Shown here: in pieces, positions 9,954 through 22,131 of the stretch
Position numbering within the stretch: the stretch's first letter is position 1
How the letters are laid out: every line of letters begins with the position of its first letter
DNA from: Hoplostethus atlanticus
Taxonomy: Eukaryota; Chordata; Actinopteri; Trachichthyiformes; Trachichthyidae
NCBI GenBank assembly: GCA_034670405.1
Contig: JAXDDX010000001.1
Coordinates: 13,898,501 to 13,962,500 of the forward strand
Direction of reading: 5' to 3'
DNA: 64,000 nt
Notes under the pieces: model-generated
What the model saw: only the letters and a program-made list of their open reading frames with translations
The model's database searches: none
What the model was told of the DNA's origin: nothing
Made by a program: the position numbers and the translations under genes

Positions 9954-10592
9954 CAGAACGAACCAATGAGTGACAGCCTGCAAAACAAGAGCGTTTGCTC
10001 CTCTCATTAGCGGGGCAGGATTAATCAGGGCTTCAGTGACACACTGTGTAACAAGACAAATATAATTACTTTCCATCATTACTCCTCATCATTAGGAGCT
10101 TGCCTCCTTCCTGTTCCCTGGGGGGTGTGGGGGGTGTGGGGGGGTGTGTGGACAGCCAACTGGACAGCCAACTCTAAACACTGGCCATGGGGGTAAAAGA
10201 TGGCTGTCAGCATGTGTTAAACATTTCTACAGTAGGCGCCGTATAACGCTGAGGCGATACAGTAGATGATGTAATGATTGCTAGTCATCGGGCATCGCGA
10301 CGAGCTGGGATCTGCAAGTGGAGATGTTGTGCTGTGTAAACCTATTCATCAGTGATGGATCCTGCAGCTGTAAACATTTGTAGTTCTGGCCTGGGCTGTG
10401 ATCACTCACCCCGGTGTATTATTTTAACCATGTGCGAGTGTGCAAGTGCAGCTTGTGAGCTCCCATGTGCTCCTCTGTGTGCTCCTCTGTGTGATGGTCA
10501 ACTAGTCATCTTGAGAGACGTACCAGACAAGCTCCATTACACTGCGGACCCTGGGAGCCTTCTCACTGTATAGCCACTGATCATGTAGCATG

Positions 10593-10628
<36 letters not shown>

Positions 10629-10642
10629 ACGTTAGCAGCAAA
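9954..10642. other. non-coding spacer with G-rich and GT tracts
   Basis: A GGGGTGTG-type repeat lies at 10121-10151, followed by a duplicated GACAGCCAACT motif (10151-10174). A (GT)15 array occupies 10595-10624. No gene recognised. Confidence 0.6.
10595..10624. repeat. (GT)15 microsatellite
   Basis: Thirty bases of GT immediately upstream of an unidentified open frame that begins at 10643. Confidence 0.96.
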
Positions 10643-10906
10643 ATGTCTCACGATCTGACGGGAGATAAGTGGAAGCGTTCAAGACCTTTGCCTTCCAACG
10701 TCACCATCAAACGCGACGCACTTTCCTCTGTTCTTGAGACCGAACCAAATCGGGCATCTGACAAAAAAAAAAAACTGCGACAAACACGTAAAAGTTTAAA
10801 ACGGACTAAGAGTGCGCGGCCTCGCGACGAGGACGGCGAAGAGGAACGACCTCGTTTTAATAAGAAAGTAGGCGTTGAAAAGCCACTGCCGTGCTGTGTG
10901 TGGTAA
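10643..10906 (+). CDS. unidentified basic ORF, 87 codons, doubtful
   Basis: An ATG at 10643 in the context AGCAAAATGT opens a frame to a stop at 10906. The product is rich in Lys and Arg (KKKKLRQTRKSLKRTKSARPR) with an acidic DEDGEEE patch, a composition seen in nuclear proteins, but no domain is recognisable. It is followed 18 bp later by a second open frame on the same strand. A hAT-like terminus lies about 1.1 kb downstream, so both could be cargo or a decayed part of a DNA transposon. It may equally be chance. I assign no function. Confidence 0.2.
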   Translation: MSHDLTGDKWKRSRPLPSNVTIKRDALSSVLETEPNRASDKKKKLRQTRKSLKRTKSARPRDEDGEEERPRFNKKVGVEKPLPCCVW

Positions 10907-10924
10907 TGGGGTATCATTTGTCTC

Positions 10925-11365
10925 ATGGGACAGAGCGGGGCCCTGCAGCTGTGCCTTTTCCACGGAGCAGACACAGCTGTGAATGAGGCAAGGTTGGACA
11001 GCGCTGGCACACATCGGCGAGCCAGCGGGGGGAATGGCTGGCTTCGGCTCTTATTGAGGAGGATGAGCGTTTGCGCAACGTGCAGAGTCGCTGAACAAGA
11101 CGGAGAGGTAAAACGTGCACGTGTACACGATCCATATGTAACAGACTTGGATAGGCTTCAAAAGGACGACTCAATAAAGTTGTTTTCCCAGGTTTTATTC
11201 TCTGCAGAAGACAATCGAATCAATTGGCTTCTTTCCCTTTTCTTCACACATCCTCTACAATGCAAGCGGCACTGTGAGAGGCAGACGGGGGGAAGCTACG
11301 GAAACCCCGGAAGTCCAGAAGGGAAGTACGATGTGCAAGAAAGTAATTTTTACAGAAAACAATAA
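10925..11365 (+). CDS. unidentified ORF, 146 codons, doubtful
   Basis: This open frame runs from an ATG at 10925 to a stop at 11365, where AATAAAAATAAC follows at once and could act as a polyadenylation signal. The translation includes CATCRVAEQDGE, then DPYVTDLDRLQKDD and a hydrophobic INWLLSLFF. No family is recognised. It lies in the same orientation as the 87-codon frame upstream and before an AT-rich tail (11366-11470). A fragment of a mobile element or a retrocopy are possibilities; neither is shown. Confidence 0.2.
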   Translation: MGQSGALQLCLFHGADTAVNEARLDSAGTHRRASGGNGWLRLLLRRMSVCATCRVAEQDGEVKRARVHDPYVTDLDRLQKDDSIKLFSQVLFSAEDNRINWLLSLFFTHPLQCKRHCERQTGGSYGNPGSPEGKYDVQESNFYRKQ

Positions 11366-11839
11366 AAATAACAGTAAATAAGAATAACACATAAAGATAA
11401 AATTCACAAATAATCATCACTAAATAATTAAATGATAAATAAAATTCACAAATATAAATTGAAAATAAGAATTATTAAGGTGCATTTTTAACTCTGTTAC
11501 ACATAGAAGCGTCTGGATCTTGACATTTTTTCGTGCGCTTGTCTCGTGCCTCCTTGCATCGCCTCTGAGAATGACAGTACAACGTTTACAATCTTGTAAA
11601 ACAGAAACCGGGGTCGCGCTCGGATGACCGGGACGCCCCCCCCACCCCCCCCCCCGGCGGGTTAAATGTCCCGTCAACATTATGAACGACAAGCTGCAGA
11701 AAGAGGCTTCCCCATCCATCCTCAGTCAGCACGCTCATGCACACTGGAGCTGATGTGCATGTGGATAAATGGGGACACTCAAGTGCTTCATCTCCGTTCC
11801 GAGTTGCAGGTTGGGTAAGGGGCCGCGGTGCGTCGGGCT

Positions 11840-11995
11840 CGTTACTCAAAAAACATCAAGCATTCCTCTTTACTCGTTACTCATTTAAGTAATACCATTA
11901 CTTTACTTATTACTCCCTGGAAGAGGTAATTCGTTGCACTACTCATTACTGAGAATAGTAATAACATTATTGGAACGCGCCGCCGCCCATCGCTG
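11840..11995 (-). mobile_element. hAT-like transposon terminus
   Basis: Read on the minus strand, this starts at 11995 with CAGCGATGGGCGG. It then runs through AGTAATGAGTAG and TAACGAGTAAAG motifs, meaning many TAAC/GTAAT-type repeats. Fish hAT elements commonly begin CAGNGATGGG and continue with GTAACGCGTTAC-like subterminal sequence, which this resembles. I could not find a matching left end with an 8-bp target duplication. A CAGTGATGG at 10350 is too short to count. The assignment is family resemblance only. Confidence 0.45.
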
Positions 11996-12768
11996 GGTTA
12001 GGGGCCGGTGAAATTGAAACGATGCGGTGTGGAACGAAGCACATCTAGCTAAAATGAAGGTATCACTCCTTGGTTTAAGGGGCCGACAGGATATTGATCG
12101 CTCCCTTAGCTAAGCCTTGAGGTCCAAAGAATTGCTCGCCCATGCCGTGTGTGCTTCTGTGTGTGTAAGTGTATAGGGAATCTACCTATACTGTGGTTGC
12201 TACTACTTACTACTGCTGACTCCACAGTTAGGTTAACACAGCCCTCAGGCAAGTCTTAAAGACATCATCTGTATAACTGGCTTTGCCCTCTTTCTCCTTC
12301 TTTCCATCCATGTCTCTCCACTCTCTCTCTCGCTCTCTCTCTTCCTCCATGAGAGCTCAGCTGTCCCGCCTCATCTGTCTGTTCAGATCCATCTCTTTTC
12401 ACCATCTATCCTCGCATCATTCCCTCGCCGGGCGCTCTCTCCTCTTCCCGCTACGGGGGTTTCTGAGTCCGCAGCCTCTCCACTGTAACTGCTGGCTTAA
12501 TACCCTGCTCCCTGCAAAACACTCGGCTGAAGGGAGGAAAACTTTACTCTCCAAATCCTCAACAGCTGCATCGGTGCTGCCAGTTCCTCGGTTCCTCATC
12601 TATCCATCCCTGCATTGTCGTCGTGCCTCGGTCTCACCAAGTTTTTGCCTCCTCACGCCACCGCTCACAGTAGGCCGGGTGCATGACGCCTCCGCTGAGG
12701 AATGCTGGAAAGGAGCCAGAGCGGATCCCGTTGCACGGAGCACACAAGCTGCACGGATGCTCGAACAA

Positions 12769-12772
<4 letters not shown>

Positions 12773-12799
<27 letters not shown>
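12773..12799. repeat. (CA)13 microsatellite
   Basis: Uninterrupted CA units, then a short CG-interrupted extension. Confidence 0.95.
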
Positions 12800-12806
<7 letters not shown>

Positions 12807-13390
12807 CTTTTCCTCTGGGCAGTGCGAGAATGAAACATGGAGGTTAAGGGGATCTAGCTAAAGCAGACAGTTTAACTTTGACTGTACTTTTTTTAACTCT
12901 CCTGTACGTTCGGCCCCGGCCTCAAAACTTCCCCACTTCATCAGAAACCCGAGTGCATGACTAAGACCCAGGTACTTATCAGAGCAAATTGCCATGTAAT
13001 TTAAGAGGGTGGGTGGCTTGGCCTAGCTCTGATTGCAGGCTGATGTGTGTGGGAAGTCATGGGAAGGGTGGGTGCTACTGTAGGCTCTGGCAGCGGGCCA
13101 GGGTGTGTAGTATATTGCTGATGATAGGATACATGCCTGGCGGTCCATGCAGACGCAGTATTATAAGAGGCAGAACAGAAATCAATGGGCAGCTCTAACC
13201 ATGCAATTACTCTCTACATGGGAGAAAGGAAACCTGGCAGCATAGCGACAGTACAGGGCACTTAAATTGAAAATGGAACATGGAGGAAATTGAGTTTTTT
13301 GACTGTCTGGTTACTCTAATAACGGGCTTGTTTATATCTATGTCATCTTTAGATCTCCATACATTGATTTCAGCCATGAAGGGAAGTAAT

Positions 13391-13427
13391 CATCGGTTTC
13401 TTCAGAGTCATAATGAAGAAACCGATG
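13391..13427. repeat. perfect hairpin, 14-bp arms and 9-nt loop
   Basis: The left arm CATCGGTTTCTTCA (13391-13404) pairs exactly with TGAAGAAACCGATG (13414-13427) around GAGTCATAA. It is shorter than a typical microRNA stem and has no flanking pairing. Confidence 0.93.
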
Positions 13428-13777
13428 GACAATTCTCCTCCGCACTTCCCATTCCCTGTGTATTGTAATGTTTGCGAACACACACACACACACAAACAAA
13501 CACACCCCGCGCAAAAGAGCTGTTGCGGCAAGTTCGGAGGTCAGCCGCGTGCCAAGGTTCACGGTGTGTTCGAGGAGGAAGAGTGATGATGATGGCTCCG
13601 CTCCATCTCATCGCTCCTGGCTGCTGCTGCGGCGGCGGTCTCACGTAGCATCATTTATCTGTGAGAGCCTCGCTACATGCCACGGGTTGTCAGATCACCG
13701 CTAGCGCGAATGCTACATTACCACTCAGGGTTAAAAAATGAGTGTAGAAAGTGAGCTGTTATATTAATGTTACTCTC

Positions 13778-13783
<6 letters not shown>

Positions 13784-13816
<33 letters not shown>
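13784..13816. repeat. (GT)16 microsatellite
   Basis: About 33 bases of uninterrupted TG/GT after a CT-rich lead. Confidence 0.96.
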
Positions 13817-13820
<4 letters not shown>

Positions 13821-14390
13821 ATTGTAGTATTTATACGTGCTCTTTCACACAAACAAGCAACGGAGAGTTTTGGGACCAGTAGGAACCAGATTACAATGAA
13901 AACGAGCCAATTAAAAGCTTCTGGCCTCTCTGCGAGCACGACTCCGACAAAAGCAAAAAAACGCAACACACAAACAAGGACGGGGAATAAAAGTGGAACG
14001 GGAAGAGAGATTTTTATGGTTGGCTGGCTTGACAAATTGGTTAAAATCTTTTTTGGTAGCTTTATTGGTGAAGAAAAACCAAGATCCTTTTTTTTTTTTA
14101 TGTACAGGAGAGATACTCGCCCTTCAAAAGTCTCTGGAATAAAGTTTGCCTTGTGTTTTAGCGTCACTAAACCTTGAATTTTCCCCCCGCTGAATACACC
14201 CGTGGAACAGATGGGTATCTCATTGGGAAACATGCGGCGCCAGAGCAAACACAATAGTTAGGAGGAGATGGAGATACAGTAGGAAGGCCCTCGGGCATGC
14301 TTGTTGTGATTATCTAAGATTAGGCTCTCGTTGGGATTGAGAGAAAACAAATAATGTATTTCTCCAAAACCATTAAGACTGGCCTGCACG

Positions 14391-14411
14391 CCCCCCCCCC
14401 CCCCCCCCCCC
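14391..14411. repeat. poly-C run, 21 bases
   Basis: Twenty-one consecutive C. The minus strand is a G21 run able to form G-quadruplex. Confidence 0.95.
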
Positions 14412-15638
14412 GCAGCAAGGTTCTGCTTCATCATTAAGACATCTCAAACAAGCGAAGCAGCAAAAAGCAGCTACATGCCCCGCTTCCTCCCTTTCACTGA
14501 CACTCGCTACGTTTTAAGGTAACAGGCATCTTGCAAAATAAATATTTTGTTTTCAGCTTTTTTTTCTCCTTCCTTTTTAATTCCCCCGTGGTCCCCGCAG
14601 TCTCCGAGAAAGACTTTCGGCGTGGGAGTTAAATAAACAGATGGGAGTCCAAGGAGGGATGCACTTCTTCATACTGAAAAGAACACGCTGTTTGTAAAAT
14701 GCGATAGGAAGAAAAAGGAATTACGACGCTAATAAAGATTTGCTCAGATGGCGTGCTATTTCGTGAATCCGATCCTCTGCTCTAATTTGTACAGAACACA
14801 CACACACACACACATGCTGCCATATGCTCGTTCCATATGTATCACGCCATGCATCAATAACACAGCATTTCATACAACCCAGCGCTATCGAAATGAATCC
14901 CAACAACTTTACAAATGTAGTCTAATTGCAGCCCTGTACTCCCACGGGGGGGGGGGGGGACGGTTTTGCGTGCCTGCAGACTTGCTGATGACACACTGTA
15001 AGCATCCATCCGTGTGAGCTTGTTTGCAGCCGTAGTCGTTGTGCCAATCTCCCTCTCTCTAGCTCCCGTCCTGCCGCCAAGTTTCAATGCTCTGATGCCA
15101 ACTTATCCTACACACACTCGGTAGCTGGCGTGACTGATTCCTGCGCTTTTATTGTCACGTATTTACAGCCAACACCGAAGCAACAAAACATCCAGACCTA
15201 CCATAGACCCAGCATGCGCTCCCCCCCAGCTTCTTCCTCCATCCGGCACCTAGCCTCTGGTCTCTTAATTCCCCCCGCACCAACAGAATTCACTCACTAG
15301 CCCCCAATCCCCTTTAGCACCTAACACTCAAGCACTGCGCCCCTCCTGTAGCTCCCTATAGCTCACACCAGGGTCCTCTCATCGGGTCATTTCTCCAACC
15401 CCCCCCCCCCCAGAGCGCCAGGTCATCTCTTGTCTTGCAAACCCCCCGTATCAGCATCTATTGCTGCCCCAGCCAACCGTGAGACTGGCGCACAGGAGAC
15501 AGTTTGGAGTCTCAGGGGAGTCGTGAGAGGAGATTATCACCTCAGCCAGTAGATAAACAGTGGCCGTCATGTACAATCATCACCAGGGGTCTGGATTGGA
15601 TCCTGGAGTCTTGCCCTGCTGTAGCACACCAGGCAGGC

Positions 15639-15640
<2 letters not shown>

Positions 15641-15680
<40 letters not shown>
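15641..15680. repeat. (GT)20 microsatellite
   Basis: Forty bases of uninterrupted GT, followed by GCGCGC. Confidence 0.97.
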
Positions 15681-15686
<6 letters not shown>

Positions 15687-16100
15687 CCTAAGGATACGGT
15701 CTGCCTCCGTTCACCGGAGAGGCCAGCAGGCCCCCGGTTGGCTGTTGATCCTCTGTTCTCCTCCTAGAGGAATTTCCTTCCTGATCCAGCATGCAATCAG
15801 AGGCATCTGCAGACTCCACTTTGCCAGGATTCCTGCGTCTCCCCCCCCCAAACGTCCACGGACATGCCGCGGCATCTGCACTCATGCCACGGAGAGGTGC
15901 AGCTGTGCACCCAACAACCGAAACACTCACACACACACACACAGAAGCACAGACACACACACACACACACTAAACCTACAGTCATCAGAGATCTTTGTGA
16001 ACAGGGGGTTAGGTGTAGGGATGACCTGTCATCACCCATGACCTAATAAAATCTACCTCATCATCGACTAAAGGCATGACATCACCAGTTGGCAAAGTTC

Positions 16101-19100
16101 AACAACCTTCTTTTTTGCTCAGCTCAGGACTTCAAACGCAAAAAAATGTTAGACATTTAAAGTATGTTTGTTTTAATTTGCCTTGGATGTGACATTTTAA
16201 GCCTTTTCAATGAGGCTATTCACGTCCCTAAAAATGTTCAATTAAATGCAGGTCAGCTGTTTTTGATGGAAACCATAAAAAACAAAACAAGCAAATTAAT
16301 TTTGTTCCTCTACTGCTGAATGTGGAGAGCCGTTAGTACCCCCGTGGCAAAGCGACCCTGACAGGGTGACGGAGTAAGGAGAAGGGAAGATGAACGGATT
16401 CCGGCTGAACGACACAAAACACATCAGTCTGACACAGGATGTGGTATTAGCGGCTCATATCCTTCATGCTAATTTGCTCAGTGTCCCGTCTGCGCTGAGT
16501 AATGCCATACTGGATTTATGGCCCGATAAAACCTCCATTATTTCATTTCTCTCCCCGGAGTTTTAAATTAAGGTAATAGACAAGACTGGTGATTCAGTAT
16601 TACAGAATTAAAGGAGGAGGCCGAATGAAAAGAGAGGAAGGGGGGGGGTACGATAACTGCGAGACGGAAGAACGGTGAGCAGAAGATGAAATATGTGCCT
16701 GGAAAACATAATTGGTGAAAGAAATGTCTGTCAACCAGTCGTACCCCGCTGCAGTGCGGAGCATCACACCCCCCCGCCCTCACCAAAGACAGAGATGTCC
16801 TGTCAACACAGATGTAGTGAAACCAAATCAATTTCTCTTTTTCTCATCTCTCCATACACGTTATATATCTTCAAAAGGGGATTATACACAAAACAATAAG
16901 CCATGACAAGACCTTTCGCACTGCAACAGTACCGCGGCGGAGGTGTCGAAAAGGGAGAAGACAGCTCACACCGATCACCATTTTCATCCACACGTGCTTT
17001 TATTCCCCTGGTTCTGCCACTGTGGAGATGAAAGCCCGACGGTTCCACGGTGTACAAATGAATCCTGAAGCCGCCTTTATTTAACAACCGTCACATCTTC
17101 ACATCGCCACCGACAGCAGGTGTTGATAGGTAGGAGCAGATACACAAGCACGTGCATGTGTTTCCTCTCCTCGATGTCCTTCCTGTGTCAGTGTGTGTGG
17201 ACTGTGTGTTTGTGTGTTGTCCTGAACTTGCCGCCAAATGTTCTCTAACCCCTCTGCAGGTGTCTAGATCTCATCAAATCCCCACTCGTCCTCCCAGCTG
17301 AGGCGGGGGGGGGGGGGGGAGGCACAACGCCGGCCCTCGCCTTCCCTTCCTTCCCTCTCGTTCTCCAGGCCACGCTCAGGCAGGAAAGGAAACGCTGCCA
17401 ACCCCTAGGCAACTTGGCATCCGCTGGGCACCGTGTCAGCGGACGCTGGGGAGAATGTGAGGGGGAAACATGCAGACAAGGATGAGGATTAAGCGCGAGG
17501 GAAAGAGAGAGGGAGAGAGAGAGAGAGAGGGAATTTAGGTGAGAAGTGTGGAAGGAAATAGAGGTAGAAACTGCACATCGAGGAGGGAAGCAAGGTGAGA
17601 AATGGGCTCATAGAGATTAAGAGAGGGGAGAAATGGAGGCCAAGTGGGGGAACCAAGGGGAGCAGAGAGGAGTGTTTTACCAGTCTATAAAGAGGAGAAA
17701 TATATAGTAACCTTTGACATGAAATGGGCTGCGGTGTGCAATGCTGCCAGACATGAGATACACAATGACAACAACACAGTCGGGTTTGCCGGGCCCCTCT
17801 ACAGGGACTGGCATGCGGTCTCAAAGTCATTACCTATAAGAGTCCACATAGTTTCACACAGTTCGGCAGGCTTCCCTAAATAACACGACGAATCTGAGGA
17901 TGTTTTCCACAGCGGAGCCACACGGGAGCAGCTCCTTCAGGTGATGTTATTTTGTTCTTGCGGGTGGGGGGAGGGGGGGGGGGGGGTAGTGTAAACTCCT
18001 GCCTGATAAATTGCAGATGCGCATGAAACATGGGGATACTGCAATTTGTTTGTGTCTCTCCCCAGAGAAAACATCCCCGGCATTATTTAGGTTTGCAGTT
18101 TGATAAGGGCAAAAAAAAGTGAGATATAGCTGGAGGAAGGGCGCCGTGGCAGGGGCATTAATACTGCAGCCGCCATCGGACGGATGCACAGGCTGTCTGA
18201 TGGTACACTTGGAGAAATGAAAAAAAAAAAGTGCATTGGAGGAAGATGAAGAAGAAGAAGGAGATACAAGATGAGTAAGAAGAAGCAAATTGGAGAGCCC
18301 TTCAAATACAAGGTGATTAAGAGTTCCACTATTGGATGAGGTGCGTCGGACCGACAGCCGCAGATCAAGCGGCCACTCGGTGGCGGCGGCAACCGCGACT
18401 GCCTGGAGTGTCGTTTAACAGGTGACTCCACACATCACGTACACGCCACGCCTGTCGTGCTCTCTGCCTCCCTCTGTCACCGTCAATCCATCTTACGAGA
18501 TCCACTTACCCGTCGTATGAGGAAATACCGCAGGGAGGGCCTAACTCCTGTAACATGTCAAGCCCTCTTTCTTACCTGCCTCTCTCTCTCCGCGGTTCGT
18601 ATTCATCTGCACACTGACAGACATACGGATGAACAGAAACCTCCGGGTCGTCTTCCCCTTACGGCTTTATTATATGGCTTTGATCACGCCCCCCCCTCCA
18701 GGATTGACAGAGCGACTTAGTAGGGGCGCAGTTCAGTCCTGCTGGCTGTTCATCTCTCTAGAGGGGGGGAGGGAGAGGGGGAGGGGGAGAGAGGGAGTGA
18801 TGCAACGATAAATCCAGACCCAGGCTGCCTGAGAGTGGTTTTGCTTTTCATGCTTGTGGGAGTCTAGAAGGATGGAGGTGGCTCGCAGCAGAGAATTTTT
18901 AATGCCATGCTCCACGGCTCATATTTTAATGTGCCCCTGTAATTACGATGCTGCCGTGCTAGCCTTTTCCAAGTAACTCGCCCAAATGAGACACAGAGAG
19001 AGAGAGAGAGAGAGAGCATGTGTGCGCTACACTATGCGTGAGTGTCCTGCAAGTCTGTCGCTCAGCAGGGGGCTGCGATGAATTAGGCGCCTCACCGTCT

Positions 19101-22100
19101 CCCTGGCGCCCGGCCACTGTTTGTCCGTTAGGTGTCCTAGTGACCAGAATGTGTCCCTGGGCTCCATAGGGGCTCCTCGGGGGACAGACACTGCACCGTG
19201 CAGGACTGTACCGTACGTCTGGAAATGGCGTGACAATACCTTCTCCAGATGTGTGTGTGTGTGTGTGTGTTTGTGTACATGTGTCTGTGTTGAGGTGTGT
19301 TTTTCTCATTGGACAGGATTCATTCTCAAGTGTCCACGTCTTGTAGCCTGCAAATTCTCAAGGGTGACACTAAGGAAAAAGCCTCAGGGAAAAACATCAA
19401 AACGTTGGAGCCATTATATGTAGGAAATAAAAACGACTGGAAAAAAAATGACTGAAACACCAAAACTGTGTGTGAAACTTTCCAGAGGTCTTGGATTTGA
19501 AGTAAAAATCCATCAAGCTATCAGAGGATCTCCTGAATGGCCATCCAATACAGAAAACAGACCATAAATCACACTGCTATGGACATCCATTAAAATGTAG
19601 CAGGGGAGGGAGGGGGGTGTGAGTACAGTGTGTGGGTGTGTTTTGAAGGGAGAGACCGGTCTGTATTTGTTGTGGGTGTCGCTAGCGGAGCCGTGGCATT
19701 TTGCTGCGCGTGACAGAGATGAAAGAAGCAGCAGGTGCGTGATGACAGAAGGTGCACGCTGAATAAAGGCTGACTCAAAGTGTCAGGATCGCTCCCATCC
19801 CTCATCACTCACGGCAACCGCTTTCTCAATGCCCGCTCTCTCTCTCCCTGCAAAAACGCCGGCCCTCTTTCTTCCACACCTGAGTGCTTAGCTTTAATGC
19901 ATATTAATTCACTGCCTGGCAACGACGACACACGGGGCAAGATCGAGGGGCCAAAATGATTAAGGAGAAGGAAGGTGAGGTTTGCCATGTAAAGCCTCAT
20001 CCCTGCGAATAACAGGCTTAGGCTTAAGATGACGATAGCGGTGAATTTGTGACTGCAGTGAGCTGAAATGACTTGGAATGACTTGGTTTTTTTTTTTCGT
20101 GCGGCGGATTGAACTCGGCCTGTAATGGAACCAAGGGCACACATCATACCGCGCACGAGCGAAGAGAGGCTGCACTTCTATTTTTTGCTATTTATGATTT
20201 TTTTTTTTTTGGCGTCTTTGATTGATTTTCCTTCCGTCTAATCCAGTTGCTTGCACGTCCGTCAAGCCCTACCCGTCAAAAAACATGCATCCTCCTGTAA
20301 AAACAAGCTGACAAACTCAGCATCTAAGTTTCTGAACTGATAAATTAACTGTGAATGCACGCCTGTCCGCTGTTTTCCCGTTCTAAATGGTTTTGTATCG
20401 TATTGCATCTGAAGAATTGACCCCAAAAAAACTGTCTCGCACTGCTGGTGGACTGACCAGCAGTGACCACCCAGGCACCGACCAGTTGGGGGGTGTTTGG
20501 AAGGTCAACAGAGAGGTCTATAAAAAGACCCTACCACACATGTGGCTCTGGCATTGTATAGGCCAGGAAAACGCGGAGCGGACGGGACGGTCTAGACAGC
20601 GAGTTATTAGAGGAATTAGCCCGTCTTATCTAGCTGTGGCCGAGACAAAAGCAGAAACGAGGCAGCTGAACGGACACGTCTGATGATGAGCCATGCAAGG
20701 GGGGGGGGGGGGGGGAGACAGGTTCTGGGACTGCCTGCCGCAAGACGACGGGATCACTCACATCTCTGAGCAATTGTTAGGGTAGGTTAGAGCCAACATG
20801 GAGTCAGATGCTCGTCCTCATGACTTTACATGTGGATAATGGCATCAGTCACATGGCGCAAGATTTCCAATTTTAGATTCCCACAGATACTAGAAGTCAG
20901 GTCTGGAATGTCGATGTATTAACAACAAGGAGAAGAAGAGTACGCCAATTCTACTTATTGTAATCTAGAATATCTCTTCAATGAGTAAAGGCCTCATCAA
21001 GTTTGGTAGCATGTGTCTTATTTTCACCTGATAAATAATATTTTCTCATATTAACAGCCAGACACATTATGTGCTAACAGATGGAGGACAGCCTGTGTTT
21101 GCCACTAATAGAGACCACATCAGTGGTTTTAATCGAATAGGGGAGGGAACGTACTAATAGTAAAAAGGCCATACTTTAGAATTACATAGAATTATATGAA
21201 AGTATTTCTATACCTCTGTTGGAGATGGAAGGCATAAAAGATGTGGTATTGACAGGAGCATTGTTGATTAGCATTAGCACTACCATTCAAATGCTAATAG
21301 AAAAGCAAAACATGTTCTCTCTGTGCTGCCAAGGCTGAGGTAATGGTAAATGATTTATTGAAGTCAGCTGGCACGCAGACAAGAATTTGTTATCAGCAAT
21401 ATTACTATGTTTGCACTCTGTTCATCTTCATGAGGGTGAAAAAGATGAATATTTGAATTCACTCCTGTCTGATGCTCGATGTCAGTCTGAATCGTCCGTA
21501 CAAGTTGAGGTTGCATTCCACACAAAAACAAAATTCCACGCTCTCGACAAAATAAAAGCCCTTTGACTCAGCCATAACTAAAAAGAATGACTGATTTCAA
21601 TTGGTACGCCACCGTCGCTTCATAGAATTTAACACCAGTAATGGTCCGCTGAACTGGTACTGGAAGTCTCACAGAGCATGTTGCCATGGAGTTTGTTCAC
21701 GAGATTCGTAGGTTTAAAAGGTTGTGTTGAACCTTTCAAAGAGCGCGGTTAAATGCAGCTTCAGCAAGTGACCCGGCCTCAAACAACAACAACAAAGACG
21801 TTTTTCAGAAGGGTAAAGATTTTCTCGTATCACTGAGGCCACACAAACACCCTGCATCACTTTGCTCCTAACCTCAAAAACGGAAAAAAAAACCCTCTGC
21901 TGAGTGAACATACTGTAGATTAGAAGTAATAAAACCCATCCATTACGTTTTTTTACGGAGGCTCCGCTCAACCATCTGCCAGTAGGTATCAGAGAGTATT
22001 CAATTTGGATATCAGGTTGGTGATTGGTCTGCTAGTGTTTACTCAAATTCAGTGTTATGAAGTAGAAAATGGCAAGCATTAAATCTGTTCATCGCAGGAT

Positions 22101-22131
22101 TTCAATACATTGCACAAGCGAAATACCTCAC
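16101..22131. other. non-coding DNA, no gene recognised
   Basis: No coding family is recognisable here. Part of it (about 16440-16610) is repeat-free, AT-rich and carries TAAT-type homeodomain core motifs, so it is a conserved-element candidate at most. Simple repeats are G15 at 17305-17319, GA at about 17503-17530, an interrupted G run at 17966-17986, GA at 18994-19016, GT at 19250-19271 and G17 at 20699-20715. The segment 20716-22131 is AT-rich and shows nothing. Confidence 0.6.
20699..20715. repeat. poly-G run, 17 bases
   Basis: Seventeen consecutive G, one of several long G or C homopolymers in the window. Confidence 0.95.

Larger units (their letters stand above)
11996..16100. other. 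non-coding DNA with many simple repeats
   Basis: The open frame at 12283-12861 is pyrimidine-rich low-complexity sequence (Ser/Leu-rich) and I do not believe it codes. Simple repeats include CA at 12773-12799, 13479-13494, 14796-14814 and 15928-15970, GT at 13784-13816 and 15641-15680, and long C or G runs at 14391-14411 and 14946-14959. Section 15210-15430 is C-rich. A 14-bp-arm hairpin lies at 13391-13427. No gene recognised. Confidence 0.6.

Noticed and set aside
8538-9988. Minus-strand frames with LSLALSIGLSLLVCS repeats, resembling repeated membrane segments
   Set aside because: They are simply the minisatellite read on the other strand; the frame breaks whenever a unit changes length.
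10350-10358. CAGTGATGG as the left end of the hAT element ending at 11995
   Set aside because: Only nine bases agree, subterminal sequence differs and no 8-bp duplication is found.
12283-12861. Longest plus-strand open frame (192 codons)
   Set aside because: Pyrimidine-rich, Ser/Leu-rich low-complexity translation ending in a CA array; no domain or splice context.
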